Part shown: one piece after another, positions 36,477-46,315 of the stretch | Layout: each line of letters begins with the position of its first letter | Position numbering within the stretch: the stretch's first letter is position 1 | From: Ralstonia sp. SET104 | GTDB lineage: Bacteria > Pseudomonadota > Gammaproteobacteria > Burkholderiales > Burkholderiaceae | Direction of reading: 5' to 3' | NCBI RefSeq assembly: GCF_003851545.1 | Contig: NZ_BHVX01000003.1 | Location: 124,001-188,000, forward strand | DNA: 64,000 nucleotides | The notes under the pieces: model-generated | Database searches by the model: none | What the model saw: the letters and a program-made list of their open reading frames with translations, nothing else | Told to the model about the DNA's origin: nothing | Program-made: the position numbers and the translations under genes

Positions 36477-39400
36477 CTACTCGTAGACCGTCGCCACGTT
36501 CTCGGCGTCCAGCGCCTGACGCAGCGCGGTGATTGCCGCTTCGCTCGGAACGATGCGCCAGGCGTCGCCGAGCACGGCTTCACAGCGGGCCTGCTCGCAA
36601 ACATAGCTGATGCGAACCGAAACGCCGTTGCCATCCGCCGCCACATGCGGCGTCAGCAGATCGCGCAGCTTGGCTGCCGTTGAGTCGCCGTTCATCGATA
36701 GACGGATCGCCCGCGCGAACTTGCCGCGCGCCTGTGTCATGTCCATGACAGACTCAGCCGTCACGCGCACGCCACCGGTAAACATGTCGTGGCGGGCGCT
36801 GCCCTGCACGATCAGTACCTCGTCTTCTTTGAACAGCGCGCGGTTGGCTTCAAACACTTCGTTGAAGACCGTCACTTCGGTAGCTTCACTGGCGGAGCCA
36901 TCGTCGAGCATGACGATCAGCATCTTGCCGCGCTGAGTCATCTGTGTACGCTGGCCGACGATCACGCCGGCCACGGTCTTGTTGCGCGCATCACGGTTGC
37001 CATAACCACCGCCACCATTGCCTTTGTCCGTCACCTCGCGGGCCAGGTCGGCCAACGTCGTGCGCGCAAAGCGGCGCACCTCGTCTCGGCATTCATCGAA
37101 AAGATGGCCCGACAGGTAGAAGCCCAGCGCCTGCTTTTCTTCCTGCAGCTTGCGCTTGGTGGTCCAGGCCGGCTCGTCGACGAGCTCGGGGCCGTGCTGC
37201 TCGGCATCGTCGCCGCTCATCAGGTCGAACAGCGAGACCTGATTGGCAGCCGCGGCCTTCTGCTCGGCGGCTTCCATCGCCAGGCCGATCGAGGCGAGCA
37301 ACTGTGCACGGTTGTCATGGAGGCTGTCGAAGGCTCCGGCTCGCACCAGCGCTTCAATCGTGCGGCGGTTGACCTGGCGCCGGTCAACGCGTTCGCAGAA
37401 GTCGAACAGATCCTTGAACGGGCCGTCTTCGCGCGCGCGCAGGATGTCTTCGATGGCGCCCTGCCCGCTGCCCTTCACGCCACCCAGGCCGTAGCGGATG
37501 GTCTTGGCGTCGGTCGGAGCAAAGCGGTACTGGCTCGCGTTGATGTCGGGCGGCAACACGACGAGGCCATTCTTTCCCCGGGCATCGTCGTAGAGGATCT
37601 TCACCTTGTCGGTGTCGTCCATGGCGAGCGACATGTTGGCTGCCATGAATTCGGCCGGGTGATGCGCCTTGAGCCACGCGGTGTAGTACGCCAGCAGTGC
37701 ATATGCGGCCGCATGCGACTTGTTGAAGCCGTAGCCTGCGAACTTCTCCATCAGGTCGAAAATCTCGTCGGCCTTTTCGGTGGAGAGCCCGTCCTTGGCC
37801 GCACCGCTGCGGAACAGCTCGCGGTGCTCGGCCATCTCTTCGGCCTTCTTTTTGCCCATCGCGCGGCGCAGCAAGTCGGCGCCGCCGAGCGAGTACCCGC
37901 CCACGATCTGCGCCATCTGCATCACCTGCTCCTGGTAGACCATGATGCCGTAGGTCTCCTTGAGCACCGGCTCGACGCGCGGGTCGGGATACTCCACCTT
38001 CTCGCGGCCGTGCTTACGCGCGCAGAAGCTGGGAATCAGGTCCATCGGGCCCGGGCGGTAGAGTGCCACCAGAGCGATGATGTCCTCGAAGCGGTCAGGC
38101 TTGGCGTCTTTCAGCATGCCCTGCATGCCGCGGCTTTCCAGCTGGAACACAGCCACCGTGTTGGCCGTCTTGAGGATGTCGAACGCCTTCTTGTCCGTCA
38201 GCGGGATGTGGCTGCAGTTCCAGTCCGCCTTGGACGGATCGAGCATGCGGATGTAGCGCTCGGCCCAGTCGAGGATCGTGAGCGTGGTCAGGCCCAAGAA
38301 GTCGAACTTGACCAAGCCGACGGCCTCCACGTCGTCCTTGTCGTACTGGCTGACGACGCCGGCGTCTTCTCCACCCTGTGTGTAGAGCGGGCAGAAATCG
38401 GTCAGCTTGCCCGGCGCGATCAGCACGCCGCCGGCGTGCATGCCGACGTTCCGCGTCATGCCTTCCACGCGCTGCGCGAGTTCCAGAAGCTGCTTGACCT
38501 CTTCCTCGTTGGCTTCGCGCTCGGCCAGCAGCGGTTCTTCCTTCTTGGCCTCTTCCAGCGTGACGAGCTTGCCCGGCTTGAACGGAATCAGTTTGGCCAC
38601 GCCATCAACGAAGTTGTAGCCGAGGTCCAGCACACGGCCCACATCGCGCACCGCGGCCTTGGCGGCCATGGTGCCGAAGGTGGCGATCTGCGAGACGGCA
38701 TCCTTGCCGTACTTCTCTTTCACGTACTGGATGACGCGGTCGCGGCCGTGCTGGCAGAAGTCGATGTCGAAGTCAGGCATCGACACGCGTTCCGGGTTCA
38801 GGAAGCGCTCGAACAGCAGGTTGTATTTGAGCGGGTCCAGATCGGTAATCCCCAGCGCATACGCCACCAGCGAACCCGCGCCCGAACCCCGGCCTGGTCC
38901 CACTGGCACACCGTTGTTCTTGGCCCAGTTGATGAAGTCCGCCACGATCAGGAAGTAACCCGGAAAGCCCATCTTGATGATGGTGCCTGTCTCGAACTCC
39001 AGGCGGGCGTAGTACTCAGCGCGCTTGGATTCACGCACGGCCTCATCGGGGAACAGCACCTCCATGCGCTTTTCCAACCCTTCCTTGGCGAGCTGAACGA
39101 GGTAATCGTCCAGCGACATGCCGTCGGGCGTCGGGAACAGCGGCAGCTTGGGCTTGCCCAGTTCCAGCTTGAGGTTGCAGCGTTGCGCGATCTGCACCGC
39201 GTTGGCCAGCGCCGACGGGATGTCGGCAAACAGCGCGCACATCTCGTCCTGCGTCTTGAAGTACTGGTCCGTCGTGAAACGCTTCGTGCGACGCGGATTG
39301 GCGAGCAACTCACCCTCTGAGATGCACGTGCGCGCTTCGTGCGCGGTGAAGTCGTCCGGCGTCATGAACTGCACCGGGTGCGTGGCGACCACCGGCAGGT

Positions 39401-39998
39401 GCATCGCCGCGGCCAGCTTCACGGCTTGCTGAACGTAGGCTTCCGTGCCTGCATGACCAGCGCGCTGCAGCTCGATGTAGAACGCATTCGGGAACACGCG
39501 CGACCAATTTGTCGCCAACTTGCGCGCCAGCGCATCGTTGCCGTTGGCCAGCGCCATGCCGATATCGCCGCCCATGGCGCCGGACAGCGCCAGCAGGCCC
39601 GTGGCCAACGGCGCGTTTTCCACGCCGGGCTCATCGAACCATTCGGGGGCAATCTCTGCGCGGCCACGATGCTGGTTGGAGAGCCAGGCACGCGCGAGCA
39701 ACTGGCACAGATTCAGGTAACCCTGCTTGTCACGCACCAGCAACAGCAGGCGTGACGGTTTGTCGCGCTCGTCGTGATTGGTGATCCACACGTCGGCGCC
39801 GACGATAGGCTTGACGCCCTTGCCGCGCGCTTCCTTGTAGAAACGCACCAGCCCGAAGGCATTGGCGAGGTCGGTGAGCGCCAGAGCGCCCATGCCATCT
39901 TTGGCGGCGGCCTTGACGGCATCGTCCAGACGGACGTTGCCATCGACGACGGAATATTCGGAGTGGAGACGAAGGTGGACGAAGCGCGGCGAATTCAT
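36477..39998 (-). CDS. dnaE: DNA polymerase III alpha subunit
   Basis: Replicative polymerase, 1173 residues. Order: PHP domain from [15 protein letters not shown], palm/catalytic region with [23 protein letters not shown] and [13 protein letters not shown] (catalytic Asp residues), thumb/fingers with [29 protein letters not shown], an OB fold near [19 protein letters not shown] and a tau-binding C-terminus. The ATG at 39998 begins the family N-terminus; 22 codons of open frame upstream have no similarity. A TACAAT box ends only seven bases before this ATG, suggesting a very short or absent leader. Confidence 0.97.
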   Translation of the reverse strand: MNSPRFVHLRLHSEYSVVDGNVRLDDAVKAAAKDGMGALALTDLANAFGLVRFYKEARGKGVKPIVGADVWITNHDERDKPSRLLLLVRDKQGYLNLCQLLARAWLSNQHRGRAEIAPEWFDEPGVENAPLATGLLALSGAMGGDIGMALANGNDALARKLATNWSRVFPNAFYIELQRAGHAGTEAYVQQAVKLAAAMHLPVVATHPVQFMTPDDFTAHEARTCISEGELLANPRRTKRFTTDQYFKTQDEMCALFADIPSALANAVQIAQRCNLKLELGKPKLPLFPTPDGMSLDDYLVQLAKEGLEKRMEVLFPDEAVRESKRAEYYARLEFETGTIIKMGFPGYFLIVADFINWAKNNGVPVGPGRGSGAGSLVAYALGITDLDPLKYNLLFERFLNPERVSMPDFDIDFCQHGRDRVIQYVKEKYGKDAVSQIATFGTMAAKAAVRDVGRVLDLGYNFVDGVAKLIPFKPGKLVTLEEAKKEEPLLAEREANEEEVKQLLELAQRVEGMTRNVGMHAGGVLIAPGKLTDFCPLYTQGGEDAGVVSQYDKDDVEAVGLVKFDFLGLTTLTILDWAERYIRMLDPSKADWNCSHIPLTDKKAFDILKTANTVAVFQLESRGMQGMLKDAKPDRFEDIIALVALYRPGPMDLIPSFCARKHGREKVEYPDPRVEPVLKETYGIMVYQEQVMQMAQIVGGYSLGGADLLRRAMGKKKAEEMAEHRELFRSGAAKDGLSTEKADEIFDLMEKFAGYGFNKSHAAAYALLAYYTAWLKAHHPAEFMAANMSLAMDDTDKVKILYDDARGKNGLVVLPPDINASQYRFAPTDAKTIRYGLGGVKGSGQGAIEDILRAREDGPFKDLFDFCERVDRRQVNRRTIEALVRAGAFDSLHDNRAQLLASIGLAMEAAEQKAAAANQVSLFDLMSGDDAEQHGPELVDEPAWTTKRKLQEEKQALGFYLSGHLFDECRDEVRRFARTTLADLAREVTDKGNGGGGYGNRDARNKTVAGVIVGQRTQMTQRGKMLIVMLDDGSASEATEVTVFNEVFEANRALFKEDEVLIVQGSARHDMFTGGVRVTAESVMDMTQARGKFARAIRLSMNGDSTAAKLRDLLTPHVAADGNGVSVRISYVCEQARCEAVLGDAWRIVPSEAAITALRQALDAENVATVYE

Positions 39999-40160
39999 CC
40001 GCGCATTGTACCGGGTGACACCTTGCGCAAAGCATTCCGGGCTTGCCCGATTGACCATCAGCAACCCCGCACGGCAGCGTGGGCGGCTATAATTTCGGCT
40101 TACGAATCAACAGGTTACCCAAAGCGCCAGAAAACGCACCCGCACACGGCGCCGCAGCAC

Positions 40161-41009
40161 ATGCAAATCGTCAATATTTCAGCTTACAAATTCGTCACCC
40201 TCGATGACCGCGAGACCTTGCGCCCCGCCCTGCTGGCCGAGTGCCAGGCGCGCGAGCTAAAGGGTACCGTGCTGCTGGCGCCTGAGGGCATCAACATCTT
40301 CCTGGCCGGCTCGCGCGAGGCCATTGACGGCATCGTCGCGTGGCTGCGCAGCGATACGCGCTTTGCTGATCTGGCCCCCAAGGAGAGCATCTCCGACAAG
40401 CAGCCGTTCCGTCGCCTGCTGGTGCGCCTGAAGAAAGAAATCATCACCATGCGCCATCCGCTGATCCGCCCCGAAGACGGCCGCGCGCCGTCGGTCGCTC
40501 CGCCGGATCTCAAGCGCTGGCTAGATCAGGGCCACGACGACGAGGGCCGCCCGGTGGTGATGCTCGATACGCGCAATGACTACGAAGTAGCGGTCGGCAC
40601 ATTCAAGAACGTCGTCGAATACAACCTCAAGAAGTTCACCGAATTCCCGCCCGCCATTGCCGCGCACAAGGACGACTTTGCCGGCAAGACCGTCGTGTCG
40701 TTTTGCACTGGCGGCATCCGCTGCGAGAAAGCGGCGATCCACATGCAGGAGATCGGCGTTGAGCGGGTATATCAGCTCGAAGGCGGCATCCTCAAATACT
40801 TCGAAGAAGTCGGCGGCGACCACTACGACGGCGATTGCTTCGTCTTCGACCACCGCACCGCGCTCAATCCCGAACTGTTACCGGCCGGCCCGAAGCAATG
40901 TTTTGCTTGCCGGGCCGTCGTCACGCCGCAAGAGCAGCAATCGGCGGATTACATCCCAGGCCAGCGCTGCCCGCACTGCGCGAGCAACCAGACCCGCGCA
41001 GCCGCATGA
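40161..41009 (+). CDS. trhO: tRNA uridine(34) hydroxylase (rhodanese domain)
   Basis: TrhO (formerly YceA/UPF0176) hydroxylates U34 of tRNAs with O2 to start 5-methoxy/carboxymethoxyuridine synthesis. The 282 residues have an acylphosphatase-like N-domain ([19 protein letters not shown]) and a rhodanese domain with Cys182 in [16 protein letters not shown]-terminal Cys pairs (CFAC and CPHC) are seen. The ATG at 40161 starts [19 protein letters not shown] at 40088-40093 is the likely -10. It is divergent from dnaE. Confidence 0.94.
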   Translation: MQIVNISAYKFVTLDDRETLRPALLAECQARELKGTVLLAPEGINIFLAGSREAIDGIVAWLRSDTRFADLAPKESISDKQPFRRLLVRLKKEIITMRHPLIRPEDGRAPSVAPPDLKRWLDQGHDDEGRPVVMLDTRNDYEVAVGTFKNVVEYNLKKFTEFPPAIAAHKDDFAGKTVVSFCTGGIRCEKAAIHMQEIGVERVYQLEGGILKYFEEVGGDHYDGDCFVFDHRTALNPELLPAGPKQCFACRAVVTPQEQQSADYIPGQRCPHCASNQTRAAA

Positions 41010-41131
41010 AGCGTCTTGCCGCCGCCATCCTTGTCGGCCTGCTCGGCCTTGCGGTATTGGGCGGCTGCTCAACGAGTTGCGCGGGCGGATCGAACCGGGG
41101 CGTGTTCTGCGGGGCCGGCACGCGGTTTTGA
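41006..41131 (+). CDS. Small putative lipoprotein, 41 residues
   Basis: A very short gene whose ATG overlaps the trhO stop by 4 bp. It starts with basic MKRL, has a hydrophobic core [14 protein letters not shown] and a lipobox LGGC with Cys21; the mature peptide would have only 21 residues with further Cys25 and Cys35. The signal-like organisation and the translational coupling argue that it is real. Similar tiny lipoproteins (entericidin-like) exist but no specific match is recognised. Function is unknown. Confidence 0.68.
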   Translation: MKRLAAAILVGLLGLAVLGGCSTSCAGGSNRGVFCGAGTRF

Positions 41132-41150
41132 CCTGCCGTAGCACGCCAAC

Positions 41151-41183
41151 AAAAAAACGCCGGACATTCCGGCGTTTTTCTTT
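41151..41183. terminator. Bidirectional terminator
   Basis: AACGCCGG pairs with CCGGCGTT, flanked by seven A on the left and TTTTTCTTT on the right. It serves both trhO-lipoprotein and the convergent WrbA-like gene. Confidence 0.9.
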
Positions 41184-41195
41184 CAGCGATCTGTT

Positions 41196-41768
41196 TTACT
41201 GACGGCCGCGCACGAACTGGTTGGTGATTGCAACAATGCGTTCGCCGAACAGTTTGGCCGTTTCCAAATCACCAGGCAGCGGGCCTTCTTCAGCGCTGGC
41301 ATCCGAGGGCGATTGCGCCAGCGCGCCACCAAAACCAGCCAGGTAGTTCACGTCATTGCGCGTGGCCGCTTTGCTGTTGGCCGGCATCATGCCCGTGCCG
41401 ACCCAGATCATTCCGTGCTGCTGCGACAGCGTCCACAGATACTGGATCGACGCGTACTTGTCGCCGTTCATCGATGCCGAATTCGTGAAACCAGCAGCAA
41501 TCTTGTCCTTCCACGCGCCGGTGAACCACGCTTTGGACGAGGCATCGGCAAATTTCTTGAAGTCGCCCGAAACGCCGCCCATGTAGGTCGGCGCGCCGAA
41601 GACGATCGTGTCGACGCTGGCCAGCAGCTCCCACGTGGCATCGTTGACGTCAGTGACCGAGATCAAGTGCGCCTCAGCGCCAGCGTTCTGCACGCCCGCA
41701 AACACGGCCTCGGCCTGCTTCTTGGTGTGGCCATAACCGCTGTGATAGACAACTGCAACTCGTGCCAT
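41196..41768 (-). CDS. Flavodoxin/WrbA-like NAD(P)H:quinone oxidoreductase family protein
   Basis: A flavodoxin-fold FMN protein of 190 residues. The FMN phosphate loop is VVYHSGYGHTKKQAEAV, and GAPTYMGGVSGDFKKFADA and ATRNDVNYLAGFGGALAQSPSDA fit the flavodoxin/NADPH-dependent FMN reductase group near WrbA. The start at 41768 has GAGGA upstream. It lies downstream of a pirin gene on the same strand but a terminator separates them. Two-electron quinone reduction under oxidative stress is probable. Confidence 0.88.
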   Translation of the reverse strand: MARVAVVYHSGYGHTKKQAEAVFAGVQNAGAEAHLISVTDVNDATWELLASVDTIVFGAPTYMGGVSGDFKKFADASSKAWFTGAWKDKIAAGFTNSASMNGDKYASIQYLWTLSQQHGMIWVGTGMMPANSKAATRNDVNYLAGFGGALAQSPSDASAEEGPLPGDLETAKLFGERIVAITNQFVRGRQ

Positions 41769-41813
41769 GGGAATCCTCTTGGGGTTGGGGTAACGATGGG
41801 GAAAAAACGGACA

Positions 41814-41841
41814 AGAAAAACGGCGCACCCAGCGTGCGCCG
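41814..41841 (-). terminator. Terminator after the pirin gene
   Basis: On the minus strand GGCGCAC pairs with GTGCGCC and is followed by GTTTTTCTTG, 6 bp past the pirin stop. It separates pirin from the WrbA-like gene. Confidence 0.8.
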
Positions 41842-41847
41842 CGAACA

Positions 41848-42546
41848 TTACGGCAGATCGAATACCAGCACTTCGCTGTCTTCGCCGCCCGAAAGCGTGA
41901 GCGCCGCTTCGTGGGTGAGCTTGGCAGCATCGCCGCCAGCCAGCGTGCGACCGTTGACGCTCACCTTGCCGCGCACCACGTGTACATAAGCGCGGCGGCC
42001 TTCGGCGATGGAATGCGTCGCAGTTTCCGCGCCATCGAACTTGCCGGCGTACAAGGCCATGTCCTGATGCACTTGGACCGAATCGTTACGGCCATCGTTG
42101 CTGGCAATCAGGGCGAGCTTGCCTCGCTTGGCAGCCTCGTCAAAGTGACGCTCTTCGTAGCCGGGCGTGAGATTCAACTGCGCTGGCAGCACCCAAATCT
42201 GCAGAAAGTGCGTGGTCTGGTCCTGCGCGTGGTTGAACTCGGAGTGACGCACGCCTGTCCCAGCCGTCATGCGTTGCACGTCGCCGGGGCGCAGCACACT
42301 GCCGTTGCCCATGCTGTCTTTATGCGCCAGTTCGCCGTCTAGCACATAGCTGATGATTTCCATGTCGCGGTGGCCGTGGGTGCCAAAACCCATACCAGCG
42401 GCGACGCGGTCTTCATTGATGACACGCAACGGCCCGAATTGAACATGTTCCGAATCCATGTAATCGGCGAACGAGAAGCTGTGATACGACTTGAGCCAGC
42501 CGTGGTCTGCGTAACCGCGGTCTTGAGAGAGGCGAATTTCAATCAT
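41848..42546 (-). CDS. Pirin family protein (YhaK-like)
   Basis: Bicupin of 232 residues. The pirin signature FGPLRVINEDRVAAGMGFGTHGHRDMEIISYVLDG holds the metal-binding His residues, followed by HKDSMGNG and MTAGTGVRHSEFN. YhaK-type pirins react to oxidants; some cleave quercetin. The start at 42546 is preceded by GGGAG ten bases upstream. It is divergent from a LysR gene, whose operator lies in the 106-bp gap, so it is the probable target of that regulator. Confidence 0.92.
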   Translation of the reverse strand: MIEIRLSQDRGYADHGWLKSYHSFSFADYMDSEHVQFGPLRVINEDRVAAGMGFGTHGHRDMEIISYVLDGELAHKDSMGNGSVLRPGDVQRMTAGTGVRHSEFNHAQDQTTHFLQIWVLPAQLNLTPGYEERHFDEAAKRGKLALIASNDGRNDSVQVHQDMALYAGKFDGAETATHSIAEGRRAYVHVVRGKVSVNGRTLAGGDAAKLTHEAALTLSGGEDSEVLVFDLP

Positions 42547-42623
42547 TTTGATGAATCTCCCATCCAAATCACTGCATTAATGTGTGAATGTTACGCAGAT
42601 TTGCTATAGTTGCGCGGTACGGC

Positions 42624-42642
42624 TTTGATTCAATACATCAAA
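42624..42642. promoter_or_regulatory. LysR-type operator (TTTGAT-N7-ATCAAA)
   Basis: A perfect 6-bp inverted repeat with the T-N11-A core of LysR binding sites lies 10 bp before the LysR ATG. An extended -10 (TGC-TATAGT, 42602-42610) lies just upstream. The site falls downstream of that start point, so it would repress lysR itself while possibly activating the divergent pirin gene. Confidence 0.6.
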
Positions 42643-42652
42643 AATTCTGAAC

Positions 42653-43555
42653 ATGGCGCTATCACTGGAATCTCTGGAAGTGCTGGACGCGATCGAACGC
42701 AAGGGCAGCTTTGCCGCTGCCGCCCACGAGTTGGGCAAAGTGCCGTCGGCGCTCACGTATGTGGTGCGCAAGCTGGAAGACGATCTCGATGTGCTGCTGT
42801 TTGACCGCCGCCGCCACCGTGCGGAGCTTACGCCCGCCGGCCGCGCGCTACTGGACGAAGGCCGGCACCTGCTGCAGGCCGCCGACGAACTGGCCCGCCG
42901 TGTCAAACGCCTCGCCACTGGCTGGGAAGCCACGTTGACCATCGTGGTGGACGATCTCGTGCACTTTCGCGCACTCATGCCGGTCATCCAGGATTTCTAT
43001 GCTGAAAACACCGCCACACGTCTGCGCTTCTGCCGCGAAGTGCTGGCCGGAACGTGGGACGCGCTGCTCTCTGGCCGCGCTGATCTGCTGATCGGGCCAG
43101 CGCAGGCGATGCAGGTGCAGGGCATCCAGACGCGTACGGTGGGGAGCATTCCTTTTGTGTTTGCGATCGCGGCACATCACCCGCTCGCGCAAATGGAAGA
43201 GCCGTTGCCGGCCGCTGCCATCACGCGCCACCGCATCGTTGCGGTGGGGGATACATCGCGCAATCTGCCGGCGCGCACTATCGGCATCATGGCCGGCCAA
43301 GACACGCTGGTGGTGCCGTCGATGGCCGACAAGGTGCAGGCACAGATTCGCGGCCTCGGCTGCGGCTGGCTGCCGGTGCCACTGGCACGGCCCTATCTGG
43401 ATTCCGGCGTGCTGATCGCCAAGGAAACCACCGAAGACAAGCGCGCCGGCACGTTCCAGGTGGCCTGGCGCAACAACATGCGCGGCAAGGCGCTGCAGTG
43501 GTGGGTCGACAAGCTGGAAGACCCGCGCCTCGCGCAGGCGCTGATGATGCAGTAG
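42653..43555 (+). CDS. LysR family transcriptional regulator
   Basis: A 300-residue LTTR: winged helix 1-60 (LEVLDAIERKGSFAAAAHELGKVPSALTYVVRKLEDDLDVLLFDRR) and a periplasmic-binding-like effector domain from about residue 90 (WEATLTIVVDDLVHF). Divergent from pirin, with an LTTR box in between. Neighbouring pirin and WrbA-like genes suggest a redox or quinone signal. The effector is unknown. Confidence 0.93.
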   Translation: MALSLESLEVLDAIERKGSFAAAAHELGKVPSALTYVVRKLEDDLDVLLFDRRRHRAELTPAGRALLDEGRHLLQAADELARRVKRLATGWEATLTIVVDDLVHFRALMPVIQDFYAENTATRLRFCREVLAGTWDALLSGRADLLIGPAQAMQVQGIQTRTVGSIPFVFAIAAHHPLAQMEEPLPAAAITRHRIVAVGDTSRNLPARTIGIMAGQDTLVVPSMADKVQAQIRGLGCGWLPVPLARPYLDSGVLIAKETTEDKRAGTFQVAWRNNMRGKALQWWVDKLEDPRLAQALMMQ

Positions 43556-43614
43556 CTGCGTCGATCCTTCAGAATAGCGGCATCGATCCCGATCCCCGCG
43601 CCTGGAGCGTTACG

Positions 43615-44562
43615 TTGTCCCAAGCCAGTCTCGATTTTCCCAATACTTCTGACACGCCCGTGCATGGCCCGTACCGTGGGCGCTTCGCCCCCTCGCCCAC
43701 GGGGCCGCTGCACATCGGCTCACTGGTCACCGCGCTGGCGAGTTGGCTGGATGCACGTGTGCACGGCGGCACGTGGCTGGTGCGCATCGAAGACATTGAT
43801 TTCCAGCGCAACGTGCCAGGTGCGGATCGCGACATCCTCGCCACGCTGGAGACGCTCGGGCTGGTGCCCGACGAAGCGCCGCAGTGGCAAAGCACGCACC
43901 TGCCGCGCTTTGAGCAGGCACTGGAGCAATTGCAGGCCATCGGCAGCCTCTACCCTTGTGGCTGCACGCGCCGCGAGGTCGCCGACTCCATCACCAGCCT
44001 CGATGCCAACGGCAACCTGCGCCACCAGACCTTGATCTACCCCGGTACGTGCCGCAACGGTCTGCACGGCCGCCCGCCGCGCGCATGGCGCGTGCGTGTG
44101 CCGGACGCCGATGCCGCCACGGTTTGCTTCCATGACCGCTGGCAAGGCACGCAATGCCAGAATCTGGCCGAAGCCGTGGGCGACTTCGTGCTCAAGCGCG
44201 CCGACGGCATGTGGGCGTATCAGATTGCGGTGGTGGTGGACGATGCCACGCAAGGCATCACGGACGTCGTGCGCGGGGCGGATCTGCTCGACTCGACGCC
44301 GCGCCAGATCTATCTGCAGCAATTGCTGGGGCTGCCTACCCTGCGCTACCTGCATGTGCCCGTGGTGGTCAACGCCGACGGTGAAAAACTCAGCAAACAG
44401 ACCGGCGCGCGCGCCATCAATCGCAACCAGCCGCTGGTCGCGCTAACTGAAGCGGCCCAGCACCTGGGCCTCGAGATTCGCGCGAAGGATGTGGAGGGGT
44501 TCTACCGGGACGCCATCCCGGCATGGGCGAATCGTCTTGCGCAACCGGCCTTGCGCAATTGA
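43615..44562 (+). CDS. gluQ: Glutamyl-Q tRNA(Asp) synthetase
   Basis: GluRS-like paralogue lacking the anticodon domain; it attaches glutamate to queuosine 34 of tRNA-Asp. The 315 residues contain the HIGS motif (33-36, in RFAPSPTGPLHIGSL), zinc ligands CGC..YPGTC, and KLSKQTG. The preferred start is a TTG at 43615 with GGAG eight bases upstream; an upstream open frame continues into lysR. The presence of GluQ implies that the cell makes or salvages queuosine. Confidence 0.93.
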   Translation: MSQASLDFPNTSDTPVHGPYRGRFAPSPTGPLHIGSLVTALASWLDARVHGGTWLVRIEDIDFQRNVPGADRDILATLETLGLVPDEAPQWQSTHLPRFEQALEQLQAIGSLYPCGCTRREVADSITSLDANGNLRHQTLIYPGTCRNGLHGRPPRAWRVRVPDADAATVCFHDRWQGTQCQNLAEAVGDFVLKRADGMWAYQIAVVVDDATQGITDVVRGADLLDSTPRQIYLQQLLGLPTLRYLHVPVVVNADGEKLSKQTGARAINRNQPLVALTEAAQHLGLEIRAKDVEGFYRDAIPAWANRLAQPALRN

Positions 44563-44564
44563 CC

Positions 44565-44590
44565 CCGGCGACATAGCCGTCGCCGTTTTC
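44565..44590 (+). terminator. Terminator after gluQ
   Basis: CGGCGAC pairs with GTCGCCG and is followed by TTTTC. It lies in the 39-bp gap to the convergent rhlE. Confidence 0.75.
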
Positions 44591-44601
44591 AACGTAACGA
44601 C

Positions 44602-46098
44602 TTAACGCTTGCGCGGCGCGCCGCCGAGCAACGCAGCAATCGGGCGCTTTGCGCTGCGCGGATGGCCGGCCGGTTGCGCCGGCTTGGCAGCCTCTGCCGA
44701 GTCAGCCGGCACGGCCGATTCGTATGGGCGATTGAAGAACGGATCGTCCGACGGACGGAATGCCGGGCGCACGATCGTGTGATCCAGCACGCGGGCGCCG
44801 TTGCGCTCATCGCGTTCGCGGGAGCGACGAACCTCGCTGCGGGCACGCTTTTCATCACGCTCACGGCGCTCTCGGTCACGGGCCTGTTCGCCGGTCGGAT
44901 CGAACTCAGCCAGTTGCTCGCGCGGCAGGTTACGCTTGATCAGCTTTTCAATGTCGGCCAGCAGGCGTTCATCACCTGGGGCGAATAGCGACAGCGCGTC
45001 ACCAGAGGCACCAGCACGGCCCGTGCGACCAATCCGGTGCACGTAGTCTTCTGCGTTGAACGGCAGGTCGAAGTTGATCACGCACGGCATCTGCGAGATG
45101 TCGAGACCGCGCGCGGCCACATCGGTCGCGACCAGCACATCGACGGTGCCCTGCTTGAAGGCCTCGAGCGTTTGCATGCGCTCGGTCTGTGTCTTGTCGC
45201 CGTGGATGGCGTTGGCGTTGATGCCTTCGCGCTCCAGCGCGCGCGACAGGCGCGAGCAGCCGATCTTGCTGTTGGAGAACACGATGCACTGGCGCGGCAG
45301 GCCTTGCTCTGCACGCTGACGCAACAGGTGCACGAGTGCAGCCTGCTTGTGGTTGTCCGGCACGGTGTAGATGACCTGGCGGACGTTCTCTGCCGTGGCA
45401 TTGCTGCGTGCGACTTCAATGGTTTGCGGATGGCGCAGGTAGCTGGAGGCCAGCTTCTTGATCTCGGGCGAAAACGTGGCCGAGAACAGCAACGTCTGAC
45501 GATGCGCCGGCAGCAGGTTGATGATGCGCTGCAGGTCGGGCAGGAAGCCCATGTCGAGCATGCGGTCGGCTTCGTCCAGCACCAGCATGCGCACCTGCGA
45601 CAGGTTCACGCTGCGCTGCTGCACGTGGTCCAGCAAGCGACCCGGCGTGGCAACGAGGATTTCCACACCGCGGCGCAGTTGCTCAGTCTGCGGGTTCATG
45701 TCGACACCGCCGAAGACGACCGCACTGCGCAGCGCCGTGTACTTCGCGTACTTGGCAACGTTGTCGTACACCTGGTCGGCCAGTTCACGCGTGGGCGTGA
45801 GAATCAGCGCCCGCACCGGATGGCGTGCCGGCGACGCGCTGGTGTTGGCGTCGGGCAGCAGGTTGTGGATGATCGGCAGCGAAAAGCCAGCCGTTTTGCC
45901 GGTGCCGGTTTGCGCGGCGCCCATGACGTCGCGGCCAGCGGTGACCACCGGAATGGCGGCAGCCTGGATGGGCGTTGGCTTGGTGTAACCGCTTTCGGTC
46001 AGCGCGCGGAGGACGTCCGGATGCAGGCCGAAGCTGTCGAATGTCACCGATTCATTGGCCGGCGCTTCAGACGCTTCAGACATCGTTGCAGTATTCAT
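44602..46098 (-). CDS. rhlE: DEAD-box ATP-dependent RNA helicase RhlE
   Basis: RNA helicase of 498 residues involved in ribosome assembly and RNA turnover. Motifs: Q-motif FGLHPDVLRALTESGYTKPTPIQ, I AQTGTGKT, Ia PTRELADQV, II DEAD, III SAT, VI HRIGRTGRAG. The C-terminal tail is Arg/Glu-rich, then basic (PRKR), typical of RhlE. A Met five residues further in (46083) is another possible start. It is divergent from the di-iron protein gene. Confidence 0.94.
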   Translation of the reverse strand: MNTATMSEASEAPANESVTFDSFGLHPDVLRALTESGYTKPTPIQAAAIPVVTAGRDVMGAAQTGTGKTAGFSLPIIHNLLPDANTSASPARHPVRALILTPTRELADQVYDNVAKYAKYTALRSAVVFGGVDMNPQTEQLRRGVEILVATPGRLLDHVQQRSVNLSQVRMLVLDEADRMLDMGFLPDLQRIINLLPAHRQTLLFSATFSPEIKKLASSYLRHPQTIEVARSNATAENVRQVIYTVPDNHKQAALVHLLRQRAEQGLPRQCIVFSNSKIGCSRLSRALEREGINANAIHGDKTQTERMQTLEAFKQGTVDVLVATDVAARGLDISQMPCVINFDLPFNAEDYVHRIGRTGRAGASGDALSLFAPGDERLLADIEKLIKRNLPREQLAEFDPTGEQARDRERRERDEKRARSEVRRSRERDERNGARVLDHTIVRPAFRPSDDPFFNRPYESAVPADSAEAAKPAQPAGHPRSAKRPIAALLGGAPRKR

Positions 46099-46261
46099 AG
46101 GGGAGTGCGGCATGCCGGTTGGCATGGCGGCGCGCCAGACCCAAGCGGAAGAGCCCGCATGCGGCTCGCGCAAAGCGTTAAAAATCAAAAGTTTATCACG
46201 TGAGACCCGGCCGGGGCCGGATGACCGGCCTACCCAGGGCAATGTCGGCGCCACACCTGCC

Positions 46262-46275
46262 TTGACACGGATCAA
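46262..46275. promoter_or_regulatory. FNR/ANR-type box (TTGAC-N4-ATCAA)
   Basis: TTGACACGGATCAA differs from the consensus TTGAT-N4-ATCAA at one base. Its centre is about 47 bp before the ATG at 46316. This suggests control by an oxygen- or NO-sensing CRP/FNR family protein. Confidence 0.6.
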
Positions 46276-46315
46276 ATGTGGCGGGCGCTCGCTGCGCCAC
46301 CATCAGGGCATTCCA

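Noticed and set aside
36789-39320. Long open frame (843 codons) on the strand opposite dnaE
   Set aside because: It is a by-product of GC-rich third positions in dnaE; His/Arg/Gln-rich translation, no family motif. Similar antisense frames over pxpC, rhlE, rpoD and dnaG were rejected for the same reason.
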